A program made the position numbers and the translations under genes. Below are positions 1-10,900 of a stretch of DNA of 64,000 nt, piece after piece. Each line of letters starts with the position of its first letter. Position 1 is the stretch's first letter. Under the pieces are notes generated by a model. It was given only the letters and a program-made list of their open reading frames with translations. It ran no database searches and was not told the DNA's origin. This DNA is from Heterodera schachtii. Taxonomy: Eukaryota; Nematoda; Chromadorea; Rhabditida; Heteroderidae. The stretch lies in assembly GCA_023374025.1 (NCBI GenBank), contig SIJG01000006.1:1503814-1567813 (forward strand), given 5' to 3'.

Positions 1-89
1 AGTCTGTGTTCACCGCTAAACGAATCGCCTGAGCTGAAAAAAACGGTGCAACAAATGAATTGACTGACGATGATGGCCATCGCTTTCAG

Positions 90-895
90 GAAATATTGTC
101 ACCGGCGAAAAAGCAACTGACAGTGAACAATGGCATCGCAGGGGCACAGCCGACGAAGACGGGGGAGGACGGGCAGGAAAAGCATAGCGAAGCGGAGTCA
201 GCGACTGACGAAGGTGGGGGAACGGACTATAAAACTCGATTTTTTGGGTTGCTAAGAACGCAAATTCACTTTTATTTTAAGACACCGGCGCTGGAAACAA
301 AACGCAGTCGAATGAAAATGAGCGGAAAGTTCAGCTCAAAATGGCCGCTCGCCTCGGCGTTCCGCTGGCGGAATCGGAGGCAAAACGCGCCCGCGCGACG
401 CGTTTCGGAGAGAATGGAGGCGGCGGGGAGAATGAGCAAAAGGCAAAGAGAGCGGCAAGGTCAAACAAATCGAGCGGAAAATTAGGGAGATTTATGTTTG
501 GTTTAGAAAAACGGATGTTACCCCTTTCTTAAGGTTTGGAGCACCCGAAGAAATGCCGACAAAAAGAAAGTCGGCATCTGAGGAGGACGAGAAAATGCTG
601 AAAAGAGCAGAGAGGTGCCATCGCAAACACCAATTTTGGCACAATTTTAAAAAACAGATTTGGCCTGCCTTTGAAGAGGAGTTCGACCGACACAGCGAAT
701 TCTAATGTCAATTCGAATTCCACGATCGGAGAGGGCGACGAATTGCTCCAAAAAAGGGCAAAACGCTTCAGCATCGTTTATGAGGGTGGCGATGAAGTGA
801 TTTTGAGAATCTCAAACTTGTTATTTATTAGAACTGTTCTATAATTTTAGGAAACAAAGAAAGCTGCGCGAGCGAAACGTTTTGGCATGCAATAG
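90..895 (+). CDS. SARNP: SAP domain-containing ribonucleoprotein (SARNP/CIP29/Tho1), 3' part
   Basis: This is the C-terminal part of the RNA-binding partner of the TREX mRNA-export complex; the N-terminal SAP domain lies beyond the left edge. Exons with closing phases are 90-213, 282-459, 534-614, 658-796 and 851-895 (stop 893-895); bases 1-89 look like intron. The spliced protein carries the family's repeated R-A-x-R-F-G motif: ARATRFG, KRAARFG, KRAERFG, KRAKRFS and ARAKRFG. The first of these follows a block reading ARLGVPLAESEAKRARATRF, which matches the equivalent segment of human SARNP. Two introns (460-533 and 615-657) cut the R codon of two successive motifs in the same phase. The next gene is convergent, with its stop about 230 bp away. 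The identification is secure; the 5' end is missing. Confidence 0.9.
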
Positions 896-1127
896 AAGGA
901 CAGATGGAAGGCATTTTGGCACGATTCACGACTTTTCCACAAATGGTGATGATCTGATCAGTGTTTTAATCCGCTTTGTCAATTCAAAACCGAATAAAAA
1001 AGTTCATTGGTTTCTAGAATAACGGTTTTACACAAGAAATTGCTTGAAAACGAGGTGTTTAAAAGACAATAATATAAGCTTAAAAGTTTGTCAATCTCTG
1101 TCGGTTGGTGGTCCATTCGAAATGCCG

Positions 1128-1767
1128 TCAAAGGACAGTGCCGCCGAAGAGTGCCTTCTCCAACTCGTCCACTTCCTCTCTGAGTTGTCCCGGGGATGGT
1201 CCCATCGTCGCCGTCCGCTGTGTCTCCTCCTGCTTCTTCAGTTGCCTTTGCTGCGTGCGCTTCCGCTGCTCCTCCTCCTCCTTCAGTCTTTGCATCATTC
1301 GCTGTCCCTCCTGGCGTAACTCTTCTATCAGTTTGTCCCTCGTGCTTTGCTCCCTCCTCCGTTTTTGCCCCGTCGCCGCTGCCTTTGCCTCCGCCTTAAA
1401 ATGTTTCGTTTTTCCCTCTCTTTTCACTTTGTCTCCATTTGATTACCTCTCTCAGTTTCGTCAGGTGCGCCTTTCTCTGTTCCGTGCTCACACTTTGCCT
1501 TTCCGCCTCAAATTCGTCCCTCCTTCGCTTTGCCGCAATGTTTTCGTCGTATTCCATCCGCTTTTGCTCATTTTTCAGAAATTCGTACGCTTCGTACACC
1601 CGCAAAAACATCGCCTGCGCTTTCTCCGCATTGTTCGGGTTTTTGTCCGGGTGCCATCGGAGTGCTTGCTTTTTATATGCTTTGTCAATTTGGCCGGGCT
1701 CACAGCCGTGCTCAAGTTGAAGCACTTTGTATGGGTCGAAGTCGATTTTCTTGCTGCTCTTTGCCAT
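1128..1767 (-). CDS. DNAJC17: DNAJC17-like J-domain protein
   Basis: Two exons, 1447-1767 and 1128-1394, are joined across a 52-bp intron and give about 195 residues. The N-terminal J domain has the HPD tripeptide (RWHPDKNPNN) and the YKVLQLEHG start. It is followed by a charged coiled coil (REQSTRDKLIEELRQEGQ) like that of DNAJC17, a spliceosome-associated DnaJ protein. Human DNAJC17 is about 304 residues and ends with an RRM. Here the frame stops after ALFGGTVL and I found no RRM exon in the 230 bp before the convergent SARNP gene, so the RRM seems absent. I chose ATG 1767 because the J domain starts immediately after it. The gene is divergent from SMIM14, with which it shares a 758-bp upstream region. 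Confidence 0.8.
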
Positions 1768-2525
1768 GAAAATGTGGAGAAAAATCAAAGAATAAATGCT
1801 AAAAATTTGGATTTGCAAAATGAGTTTTTCCTTTTTTAAATTTATTTTATACCTAAATGTCTTAATTGGAGAAGTGTTTTTCTTAATTAGGTAATTAAGA
1901 AAAAAAAGAGATTGCTTTTCGCTTTTCATTCGTTCATTGGACAGAAAAGTCGCGCATTAATTCAATCCCTAAATCCGTTGAACTATTTAACTGACTTTGT
2001 TCTTTGACTTTACTATTTTTGCATTTGATTTTACCTAATTTTGGCCTCCCCTTTCCTTCCTTTTCCTTTTTTCGCAAATTTTCTCAGCGAGTCAATCAAA
2101 CAAAAAGAAATAATCCTCTCATTAATCAATTCTTTCATTCTTTGCATCCCAATCGTTCACACCCATTACATTCATTCATTCATTCATTACATTGCATTAC
2201 CATTACCATTATTCATTTTCATTCATTCATTTCCCACTAATTCAGCTGATGGGTGGGGGAGGGACAGAGAAAACAGAAAGACGACGAGGGAAGAAACACT
2301 GACTAAACTGACGTGTCCGTGCTCCCCATATTTGATTTTGGATTGGATGTGTATCATGTGAAGGAAGGGAAGGGAAAAGCAATTGCCAACCCACCCAAAA
2401 ATGTTCACCGATGCATTCCCATTCCATCACTTTACAATTTTTACAATTCATTTCGTTCATCACTTTACAAATTTCCATTTTCATTTAGGAAAAAGATAAA
2501 ATTAAACCAAAGAAAAGTCGTCAGA
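1768..2525. promoter_or_regulatory. Shared upstream region with ATTC repeats
   Basis: This 758-bp interval separates the divergent DNAJC17-like and SMIM14 genes and should contain both promoters. From about 2160 to 2235 it carries a degenerate ATTC/CATT microsatellite. I saw no TATA box or other motif that I would defend. Confidence 0.4.
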
Positions 2526-3295
2526 ATGTCCGATCCTTGCGAGTGCGTCTTTAACCATGAGGTGGCGCCGCCTTCTCTTGCGCTTCGTTTTTCAATTCTT
2601 TTTTCCCTTGGCAGGCCATCATGCGCCGCATTTTGTCCATTTTGCAGGAGGCCCAAACCGATTGCACTGATACGGTGAGAAAAGGGAGAAACTTTTCGAC
2701 GGCATTTACTCATTTTTCAGGAGTGTTCCACGAGCACTGGCGGCGACCCCACGGGCACTGCCGGGTCCAACGTTCTGCTGATTGCCATGGCCTGGGGACT
2801 GTTTGCCATGTAATTTCCATTTTATTTGTCATTTCCAGGGTTCCTCTCATTTTATATTTCCTTATAAATTCATTCTCGTTTTAGGCTTATGTTTTTCATG
2901 CGGCCTGCTTCGATGCGTTCCGGCGGAAACGATCGCGAAAATGGCCAAATCGCGGGCAAACCGTCGTCAGCAGCGAACGGACACAACAACGATGTGAGAG
3001 TGGAACTAGTAAACTTTGATTTTGGACCAGAAATATTAGGGAATGGCAAATCGGCTGTTAGGTTCGTAACCGACGGTTTTGGAATGGTTAAATATTTAGT
3101 TTCTAGTAAATTTTTTAAAATTTACTGAAATTGTACCGTAAGAAAAATACGTTGGTAATAGCAATAATTATTGGTTTGGTCCGATGCAATTCCAATCCAA
3201 GAATTTGTTTTTCAACAAAACCTTCGGAAATAGTGACCATTCACTTCCCCCTTTTTTAGGATGGCAATGGCCCACCGCCCGGCGACGTTTTCTGA
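2526..3295 (+). CDS. SMIM14: Small integral membrane protein 14 (SMIM14)
   Basis: Five exons, 2526-2561, 2615-2674, 2721-2809, 2885-2993 and 3260-3295, keep phase throughout and give 109 residues. The N-terminus has DPCECVFNHE and then IMRRILSILQEAQTDCTDTE, matching human DPCECVCSHE and the following MRRL...YCTDTEC block. One transmembrane helix follows (about residues 46-66, NVLLIAMAWGLFAMLMFFM), then RP and a hydrophilic tail ending NGPPPGDVF, like the human tail. SMIM14 is a single-pass ER membrane protein of poorly defined function. Exons this short escape simple ORF calling. The assignment is firm because conserved residues run across every junction. Confidence 0.93.
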
Positions 3296-4014
3296 ACACA
3301 GCGAAAGGAACGGGGAGACGAAAACGCAAACATGGAATTTTTTGACCAGCGAATGCCTTTTCCGTCGACGATCACTCCGTCCGTCCTTCGATTTGTCCTC
3401 CATCACTTTTCCTCCCTTTTTCTGTCGCTTTGCCTTTCCTTTCGTTTCGCTGTCTCCCAAAAAAGGCTGATGAATGGCATTTTTCAACTTTGAGCTCCGT
3501 CTCAAAATTGGATTGGGTGTCTTTCTGCCGGTGCTTCTCCCCCCCCCCCCCTTTCTCCCACATTTCTTTCTCCGAATTTCGTGCAAATGTTTTATTCCAA
3601 AAAGAAAAAATGATTCTTCGATTATTGTTGAGCAAAATTCCACTCCTCAAAAAATGAACATTTCCCCTCATTAGTCATTTATAAATCTATAATTTAATGC
3701 TATTTGCCGGTCCATTTGTTACAAACTCAAAAACTGTTCGCTTTTCCACAATTAATCGCCCGGTTCGATGAGTGTATAACAACGGACCCACAAATTAGAG
3801 TCAGTATAATTAGAAAGATTCTGTTCTTTATTTTCTTTGTACGATATTTTACCAATTCCCATTGACTATTGCCAATAAATTTGGTTGCGACATCGCTTTT
3901 GAGTGAATTGTGAATGAAAAAATAATTTGGATTATCCCTACCAAAACGAGCAAAAATATTAAATGCTAAATGTTTTATTCGTGCCTTTCTTTCTTCACTT
4001 TTCGCTTCGTCCAT
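3296..4014. other. Convergent intergenic region
   Basis: This is the 719 bp between the 3' ends of SMIM14 (+) and the peptide GPCR (-). It holds a C10 run near 3541 and AT-rich stretches. ORFs on either strand have no coding character; I see no further gene. Confidence 0.5.
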
Positions 4015-5559
4015 TCATTGGCTTGTCAATTTGTCCATTTTTCTTGGCGTTTCGCTTTTTTTCACATTGTTGCGGCGACAGAAAATGTCGCAGCAAAGGC
4101 ACAACAAATGGCCAATTCGCGCGCGGAAACGACTGGAGAAGAGAGTGTACAGCAAAGGGTTACAAGCGGAGCAAAGAATGGCCAAGGCATTCATCAGAAG
4201 GACGAATTCGTAGGGGGGATGGATGGACAAGTTGAAGAGACCCCTGAGGGGGAGAGAGAGAAAGGGGCATAATTGACGAATAATTAGTTAATTAATTGGG
4301 GGAGGGGGTAATTAGGGTGATATGGTAAGAAGTGGACCTGCACAAGAAAATGGCCTGAATTGGCGAGTAGCAGATGAAGTAGACGGACACACAAGCGACC
4401 TGAAGGGCGGGGGACGGATGGCACGGCATCGGCGCCATTCATTGGCACTAATTAATTAACTGTCGGCGCCATTAATTGGCCCTTTGTCACTAATTAATTA
4501 ACGTTCGTCTTATTTGTGTATTCGGCGTTCTTTCTCCTCATTTACCAGCATTTTCACCACCGTTCGCCTCGTCTTCAGTGCTTCTTCGTGCGCGCCCGAA
4601 ACGGGCGCAAAGCCAACGCAGGAATTGGCACGGCTATTACCCGTCGAGAAATCGTTGAACAACGGAAGATGGGCCATCGTTTTGGGCCAATTTTGGGAAG
4701 CTAATAAAAGGAAATACCCGGGATTGATGCGCAACCTTTAGAAATATTTGTGACCGGAAGAATTGGGGAAAATCACTTCGGTCAGTCATTTTACAGATCA
4801 CTTTTTGTGCCGCCCTTCTCTCCCAATTTAAATTCTCTTTTCTCCATTTTTACCTTTTCCATTTTCATATAATTGGTCATTTTTTGCCCAGAGAATTCGA
4901 CAAATTTTCGTGTAAAGGAAGAGGAAAATAATGCCGGGCAAAAGGAAGAGAACGACGAACTTAAAAATGAATTTGGTAAAGGATAGGCGACGAAGGGGGG
5001 GGGGGGGGGACGGACCTCGGCAAATTTATAAAAGTGCCAAAAGTTGCTTTTCCCGTTGAAATTTGTGCACGCAAAAGCTGAAAGACGGAAAACAATTCAA
5101 TCGTCGGAGTTCCTTCTCAAAACGCGTGCCGTCTCTTACAGTTTTCCGCTTTTTTGTTATGCGTCGCATATGGCAAGGCGGCCAAAGCGACAACGCACCA
5201 AACGGCACAAATTGTGAGCAGAATGTTCTTGCGAGAACAGAGACGGCGCGCATGGAGCGGAACGGCAATGGCAATAAATCTGAGGGGGGGGGAAGTGAAA
5301 GTGATCGGAATGAACGGAAGACGGGGGACGGGACAGAGAGAGAGAGAAAGGGGGAGAGAAAGGAGGAGAGAATGAGAGACAGAGAGATTGAGAAAGGGAG
5401 AGAGAGAGAGAAAAGGGAGAAAGAGAGAGAGAGAAAAAAGAGAGAGAGAAAAGAGAGAGAGGGTGAGAGAAAGGAGGAGAGAATGAGAGACAGAGAGATT
5501 GAGAAAGGGAGAGAGAGAGAAAAGGAGAGAGAGCGAGATAAAGAGGGAGAGAATGAGAG

Positions 5560-5600
<41 letters not shown>

Positions 5601-6382
5601 AGAGAGCGAGAGAAAGAGGGAGAGAATGAGAGAAAAGAGAGAGAGAGAACTGGTCAAAAGGCGAATGTTCCGAGCTCAAATCACCGACCGTTCCACGCAA
5701 ACGACAAGTTGGGTGAGGATGGAAGTGAAAAGGAACACGCATTCCAAATAACGAATGACGGGGCACAAAACTTTCGAAGGGATGGAACTGTGGGGAGAGA
5801 AGCAAAACGAAAGGGATGGCATACCCGCAGGCAAAACCCAAACGGGGCCATTGTGCCGAAGGGTAGGGACCCATTCGACGGTCGTTGCCTGAAGAAAGGA
5901 AAGAAAGGCGTAAAAAGAAAAACTGATCAGAAAACAATATGATCAGTAAATAACATACGAGAAGATTGAGCGCATCGGCAATGGCCAAATTCAACAACAA
6001 AAGGTCTGAATGGAAAATGCAAAAAGAGGAGACGGAGGGGGGGGGGGGGGGGGGTAAAGCCAAAAGGGAGGGACGGAGGATCAAAAAAGTGATCAGTGAA
6101 TGGGGAAAAGCACTGATCGGATCACGAGGGGAAAGCCAATGGAATTCCGACCAGCAAAAGTCGTGGGACTCACTCATCACACTTTTGCGCATCCGTTTGT
6201 CTCCAATGATTGCAACAATTACGAGAAGATTGCCTGAAATAAGGCCAAACCCAACGAAGTGCTGTTTTCTCTCCAATTTTCGGATTTTTTAATTTACCCA
6301 AAAGACCGACAAAAGTCAACAAAGAGAAAAGGGAGCCGAAAATGAGCACAGCAATGGGCGAAATGAGCGGACGACGACGCAT
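4015..6382 (-). CDS. Class A (rhodopsin-like) peptide-type G protein-coupled receptor
   Basis: Ten exons, 6298-6382, 6174-6233, 5959-6005, 5689-5888, 5140-5279, 5016-5077, 4854-4959, 4546-4700, 4338-4399 and 4015-4243, close in phase and give 381 residues. All seven helices can be seen: TM1 GLLGNLLVIVAIIGD, TM2 NLAIADALNLL, TM3 ending VVCVERFIAIAVPLHARR (an E-R-F version of DRY), TM4 LLTICAVWCVVALAALP, TM5 FVVLFLLPGIIFLFLYTKI, TM6 VACVSVYFICYSPIQAIFL and TM7 NALAILCSACNPLLYTLFSS (an NPxxY relative). Cysteines before TM3 and in the second extracellular loop can form the usual disulfide, and basic and Cys-rich residues follow TM7. It should sit in the plasma membrane and bind a neuropeptide. 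I could not place it in a named subfamily. The intron between exons 4 and 5 holds a GA microsatellite. Confidence 0.9.
5337..5650 (+). repeat. GA-rich microsatellite in a GPCR intron
   Basis: About 310 bp of nearly pure purine (GAGA, GAAAGGGAGA) on the plus strand, with an internal duplication of an approximately 60-bp block around GAATGAGAGACAGAGAGATT. It lies inside the intron between exons 4 and 5 of the receptor gene. The long Ser/Leu or Arg/Glu ORFs here are artefacts of the repeat. Confidence 0.9.
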
Positions 6383-7936
6383 CGAATTGGTAGCGAAAAT
6401 GGCACTATCAGAGAATTTTAAAGGACTTAAAATCTACAAATAATTAACTCGTTTCTTTCCTATGAATGGTCGGTCGAACGATTGGGTTAATAAAGCAAAC
6501 GAACGACGGACGAAGAGAAAGAAAGAAAAGCCTAATTCAATTTAGAGGAAAAGGAAAAGCAATTTGTGGAAAATGAACTGTGGAGAAACCAAAAGGCAAA
6601 AGGGGGGGGGGGGAGGGAAAGTTGGTCTTAAAATGCCAATTCGAACTGCCATCAGTTCGCTCTTGCATTTTTGAAATGTTAAGGTGAAAAGGGACCTCCC
6701 ATCAGAAATTCCCCCGTCGCTTCAATTGGCTTCTTATTTTGACGACTTGTCAAAGCGCAACTCAATTAATTAAAAGGAGAAAAGTTTCGCCCTTTTGTTG
6801 CTCGCCTCTATTCCCCGCTTTTATTCGGATGACCATTTTCTGAGAAAGGAGTGCCAATGCCACAATGGGCGAGTTAAAGAGGGAAAGGGGAAAAGCAATT
6901 TTGACGGCCTCAAAACACACCAAAAAACGTAGAGAGAGAGGGAAGGGAAAACAAATTAAGTAATGGAGAGAATGGTAATGATGATGAGTTAGCTTATTGT
7001 TAGCAGCAGCAGCAGGTGCCTATGACAGTTGGACTATTCCAATTAACTTCATTTAAATATTAACTTTTATATTTTGAAAATTTTATTATTAGGGAATAAA
7101 ATTATTCACAATTTCCCTAACCCAAATTTTAGCATTGGAAATGTTACACTCAATGTGTTTTTTATTAATTAATTTTCAATAGAATTCCCATAAAATTATT
7201 TTTATAAATATTCATTTACATTTTATTTCTTTATAATGAAAAAAAAAAGCTGAAAAACAATTATAATTATAAAACAATTTTAAAGATGAAAAAGCATAAA
7301 GCAAATACAAAAAGGAAGAGAATAAATTTCTGGGAGAATAATAAAACATCGAATAATTCATATTTTGTACAAAACCAAGCAAAAGTCAGGGAGAATTTGA
7401 GTTCATTGAAATTGCGCACAATTAATAGAAATAGGAAATATTGTAATATCAAATAAAATAGAAAATAACATAAAACAAAATTTAAAAATAAAACAAAATA
7501 AAAATGCCAATTGCACATGCAAAATGCCTTAAAAGAAGTGTTACTTTAAGAGAAAACGAAGAAGAGATTAAATGATAAAGAATAAACAAGGAAAAGAGGA
7601 GAAAAGAGAGAGAGAGAATCACCGGAAGGAAAAAGAAGCGCCAAATTAAGCGATGCCAATTAATATTCAAAAATGATGCTCAATTTGATTAAGGAAAATG
7701 GGGCGAAAATAAGAGGGAAAGAGAGAAAGGGAGAAAGGGGGAAAGAGAGAGAGAGAGGGAAAGAGAGAAAGGGGGAAAGAGAGAGAGAGAGGGAAAGAGA
7801 GAAAGGGGGAAAGAGAGAGAGAGAGGGAAAGAGAGAAAGGGGGAAAGAGACCCTGCCAAATTAGGGTAATTGATCGAGTAATTAAGAATTGGCAATCGGT
7901 TCGTTTTTTCACCTGTCGCACCATTGTTTATCCAAT
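6383..7936. other. Intergenic region upstream of the GPCR
   Basis: This 1.55-kb stretch lies between the receptor start and the 3' end of the adenylyl cyclase gene. It contains a G12 run near 6601, a short CAG run near 7003, and AT-rich DNA from 7040 to 7670 where hydrophobic minus-strand ORFs look like composition artefacts. It also holds the GA satellite listed separately. I see no gene. Confidence 0.5.
7706..7850 (+). repeat. GA-rich tandem satellite
   Basis: About 145 bp made of roughly four copies of a unit of about 36 bp, of the form GGGAAAGAGAGAAAGGGGGA followed by AAGAGAGAGAGA. It is intergenic, just beyond the 3' end of the adenylyl cyclase gene. Confidence 0.85.
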
Positions 7937-10900
7937 TCATCTGTCGTTTGTGAATGGAAATGTCAACGGTCCCTCGCCCTTTCGTCCGACCAATAAAAAA
8001 GTGTCCATTCCGCCGTCGACGCCTTTCACCTGAGCAAAAGCAGCTTAATGATGAAATGAGCTAGTGATTATGGCTTTTACCTGTATCCTATCGCGGTATT
8101 CGAAGTCGTATCGGTCGATGAGCAAATCGCGAGTGTACGAAGAGACCTAAAGACGACGAATTCGGACAAAAGCGCACCCAAAGCGAACTTGGATACGGTT
8201 TTTTACGCCCGTACTGTACATTCGACTCGCAATGTTCACAGTGTCCCCCTGTCAAATGGTGAATATTTGCAAAACATTGCCATTTCAAACGCACCCAAAT
8301 GTCATAGTAAAGTTTTGTAGTTCCGATGACACCTTAAAAATGTTTATTTATTGGAATGAAATTACAAAGGGCAAAAAAAGAAACACCCGCAGTGACAGGG
8401 CCAATGTTAAAGCCGATTTTGGCCTCGAATTCGAAGTTGAGAAGGTCTGAAAGAAGGGGGGGGGGGCAATTAGGAAGAAATTGGAACAGAAAGACAAGGC
8501 AAATTTAAATTAAAATTAATGCCGATGGATGGGTGGGAGAAGGCACAACAACACCTTGGTTGAAGAAGGCCAACGCATTTTGCAGCGCAATGGCAAATTC
8601 CATCAATTGGTACAAATGTTCGTAGGGGTGCAGGGAAAGGCGACGCCGTTCGGGGTTCAGCCCGGAAGCGGCCATGTAACAGGGGCCAATGGTCTGAAGG
8701 GAGGCCGAACCGTAGAAGCACCGGCAGAACGACGCCCACCTTGATCTTCTCCACATGGGCAAAGTCCGCTCTGTCCAGCAGTTCGTCAAAGTCGCCGATC
8801 ACTTCGTTGAGAACTCTCAGAAACTCGCGGCCCCCCTCGAAGTTCTCCTCGTACATTTCGTGCCAATTTGTAATCTGACAGAGAAAGGAATGCCTTGGCA
8901 CAAAGGGGGCGGGGCGAACCGAGGCGAACATCACTGCGGTGAGCTTGTGGTTCTCGCTGTACTTGGTGTTGGTCTTCAACGACTCGACCGCATGTTGCGG
9001 AATGATGTTGGTCAGCAGCCAATCCGCTTGGTCCCGCACCAATTGCATTTTGGCGGTGTCCCTGCGAGCCTGCACATCGCCGAAAAAGGACATACGAAAG
9101 CCGGCCTCAAACTGAAAAGGACGGCGTGCCGAACAAATAATGAAAAAAAAATGTGAAAAAGCCAATAGGGGAGGGACTCGCCTGGTAATTGAGAAAGGCG
9201 ACCAAAATGACGGCCAACTGCCACGTCGAGAATCAGCTCCCAAATGAACAGCGGGGAGCCAAATTGGCCGGCGGACCAGAACGGTTGGGAACGGTTGCAG
9301 TGGCGAACATCGACGACGGAATGGCCAATTGGGAGGAGGGCAAAAGAGTGGGCGGAGTCGGCCAAGGGGTGGTGCTGCGGCTGTTGCTGCTCGGCACCGG
9401 CACTCTCCTCGGCGGTGGTCGTCAGCAAAACGTCGTTCAAATGGCGAATGTGGTCGAGTTGTTGTTGGCAAAACCTGGAGATGAACCCCATACTATCAAC
9501 CGACACAGCAGCGGACAGACCAAGTGCTGAGCAAAAAGATCAGTCCCACGCCGATAGCTTGGCAAGTCTTTGGCCAAGCGCCAAGTTGGCTGAAAACGTT
9601 TGGGAAATGACCCCAAAGCATAATGGCACGATCGCAAAAAATGCACCTGAAATTGCAATGGGCGAACAGTGCCAAAAGCATGGTGAACGAGTAGAGCAGA
9701 CGAAGCGCAAATTGCCGATTTGAAATGCACAGTGAACTGCCCGGATTGGTGGAGGTGCACAACGGCACGTTGAACAGCGCAATGCCAACGGGCAAAGCGA
9801 TAAGAAAGGCACCGACAATGTGCCGAGGGGCCCACTGGTGAAGACAAGGCAAAAGCGGACGGCGACTGAGCAGAGGAAGTCCGATGAGGACGACGACAGC
9901 TGAACAGAGCGAAGCGGAAACAGTGCAAATAAGCGACGATCAAACGGTGCCATCCCAATCGAATTTTACCGGTGAGGAAAACCGAAGCCGTAGCAATGTA
10001 AAGGACAAAAGGCAGAGAGACGGCGATGTTCGGTTGGACGAGGAACAGAAGGGAGCAAATGATAAAGAGCAGAGCAGACACTGGCAAAATGAGTGGGAAT
10101 TGAGGAAGGGCCCAATAATTTGCCAATGACACCGAAAATGTCGATGAACACGCCAGAATAGCGGTAGCGTGGCCGTCGCGACCGTTGCTGCTGCTTCGAG
10201 TCGGCGGCGGCGGAGGCCAACAGAACGGGACGGATGGAACCGCCACGGCTCCGTTCCAACTGAGCACTGAGCTGAAAGAGGTGGCCAGGAATTGCCGTTG
10301 AAATAAGTGTTCATCAACGGCACCCACTTGCTTGTGCTTCTTCAACCCATTGGCCGTGCTTCGAATCGCCGAGTGCCGTTCCGACGAATCGCCTGCCGCA
10401 AAATGTGCACGGTATTCATTTTCGATGTCCTTTTGGTTGAAGTTCAGCGTCCAGCGATTGAGCGACTTAATTTTGGCAAAGAGAAATGAAACATTTAAGT
10501 GGTGAATAAGCGGCACTTTTTGGTGGAGCCAAAAACCCTTCGCGAAAGTGCCGTTCGCCCCGTGGATCACTTGTGCCAACCGCTGGTCAAAGTCCCGATG
10601 GTCCGTGTCTTAAAAGGAAATGCCATTCATTCCCTTCCGCAATTTGGCATTTGAACCCACCGAAACGGGTCAAAGAGGCGGCGTTGTGGTGGTGGGAAAT
10701 GGCCGTGTCGAGTCGGTCGGCCATTGACACCGTCGAATGGCCCGCGTCGGAGCCAATCTCCTGAACATGGCCAAAATGTGTCCCCACATTGCTCTTTCTC
10801 TCTCTTTTTTGTCCACCTGCAGTCCCGAACTGCGTGATCCCTTGGCCGAGTTATTTGTGCTGCTTTCGTTGGCCAATTGTGCCGATATTTTGCCCCCAAT

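Noticed and set aside
5026..6276. 416-residue minus-strand ORF in the receptor region
   Set aside because: It reads through exons and introns of the GPCR, including the GA microsatellite (as Ser/Leu/Phe). The spliced ten-exon model explains the conserved parts.
7267..7670. Two hydrophobic minus-strand ORFs
   Set aside because: Phe/Leu/Ile-rich translations of AT-rich DNA, with no start context, splice partners or motif.
9012..9506. Unspliced ORF starting upstream of WFCQQQLDHIRHL
   Set aside because: The apparent frame conflict before FCQQQLDH disappears if the TM11 exon ends at TTG|GTCTGT and the next exon begins after CTCCAG, so no frameshift is needed there.
9437..10579. 380-residue minus-strand ORF
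   Set aside because: A chance frame across several adenylyl cyclase exons and introns. The spliced frame gives the AC9-like membrane helices instead.
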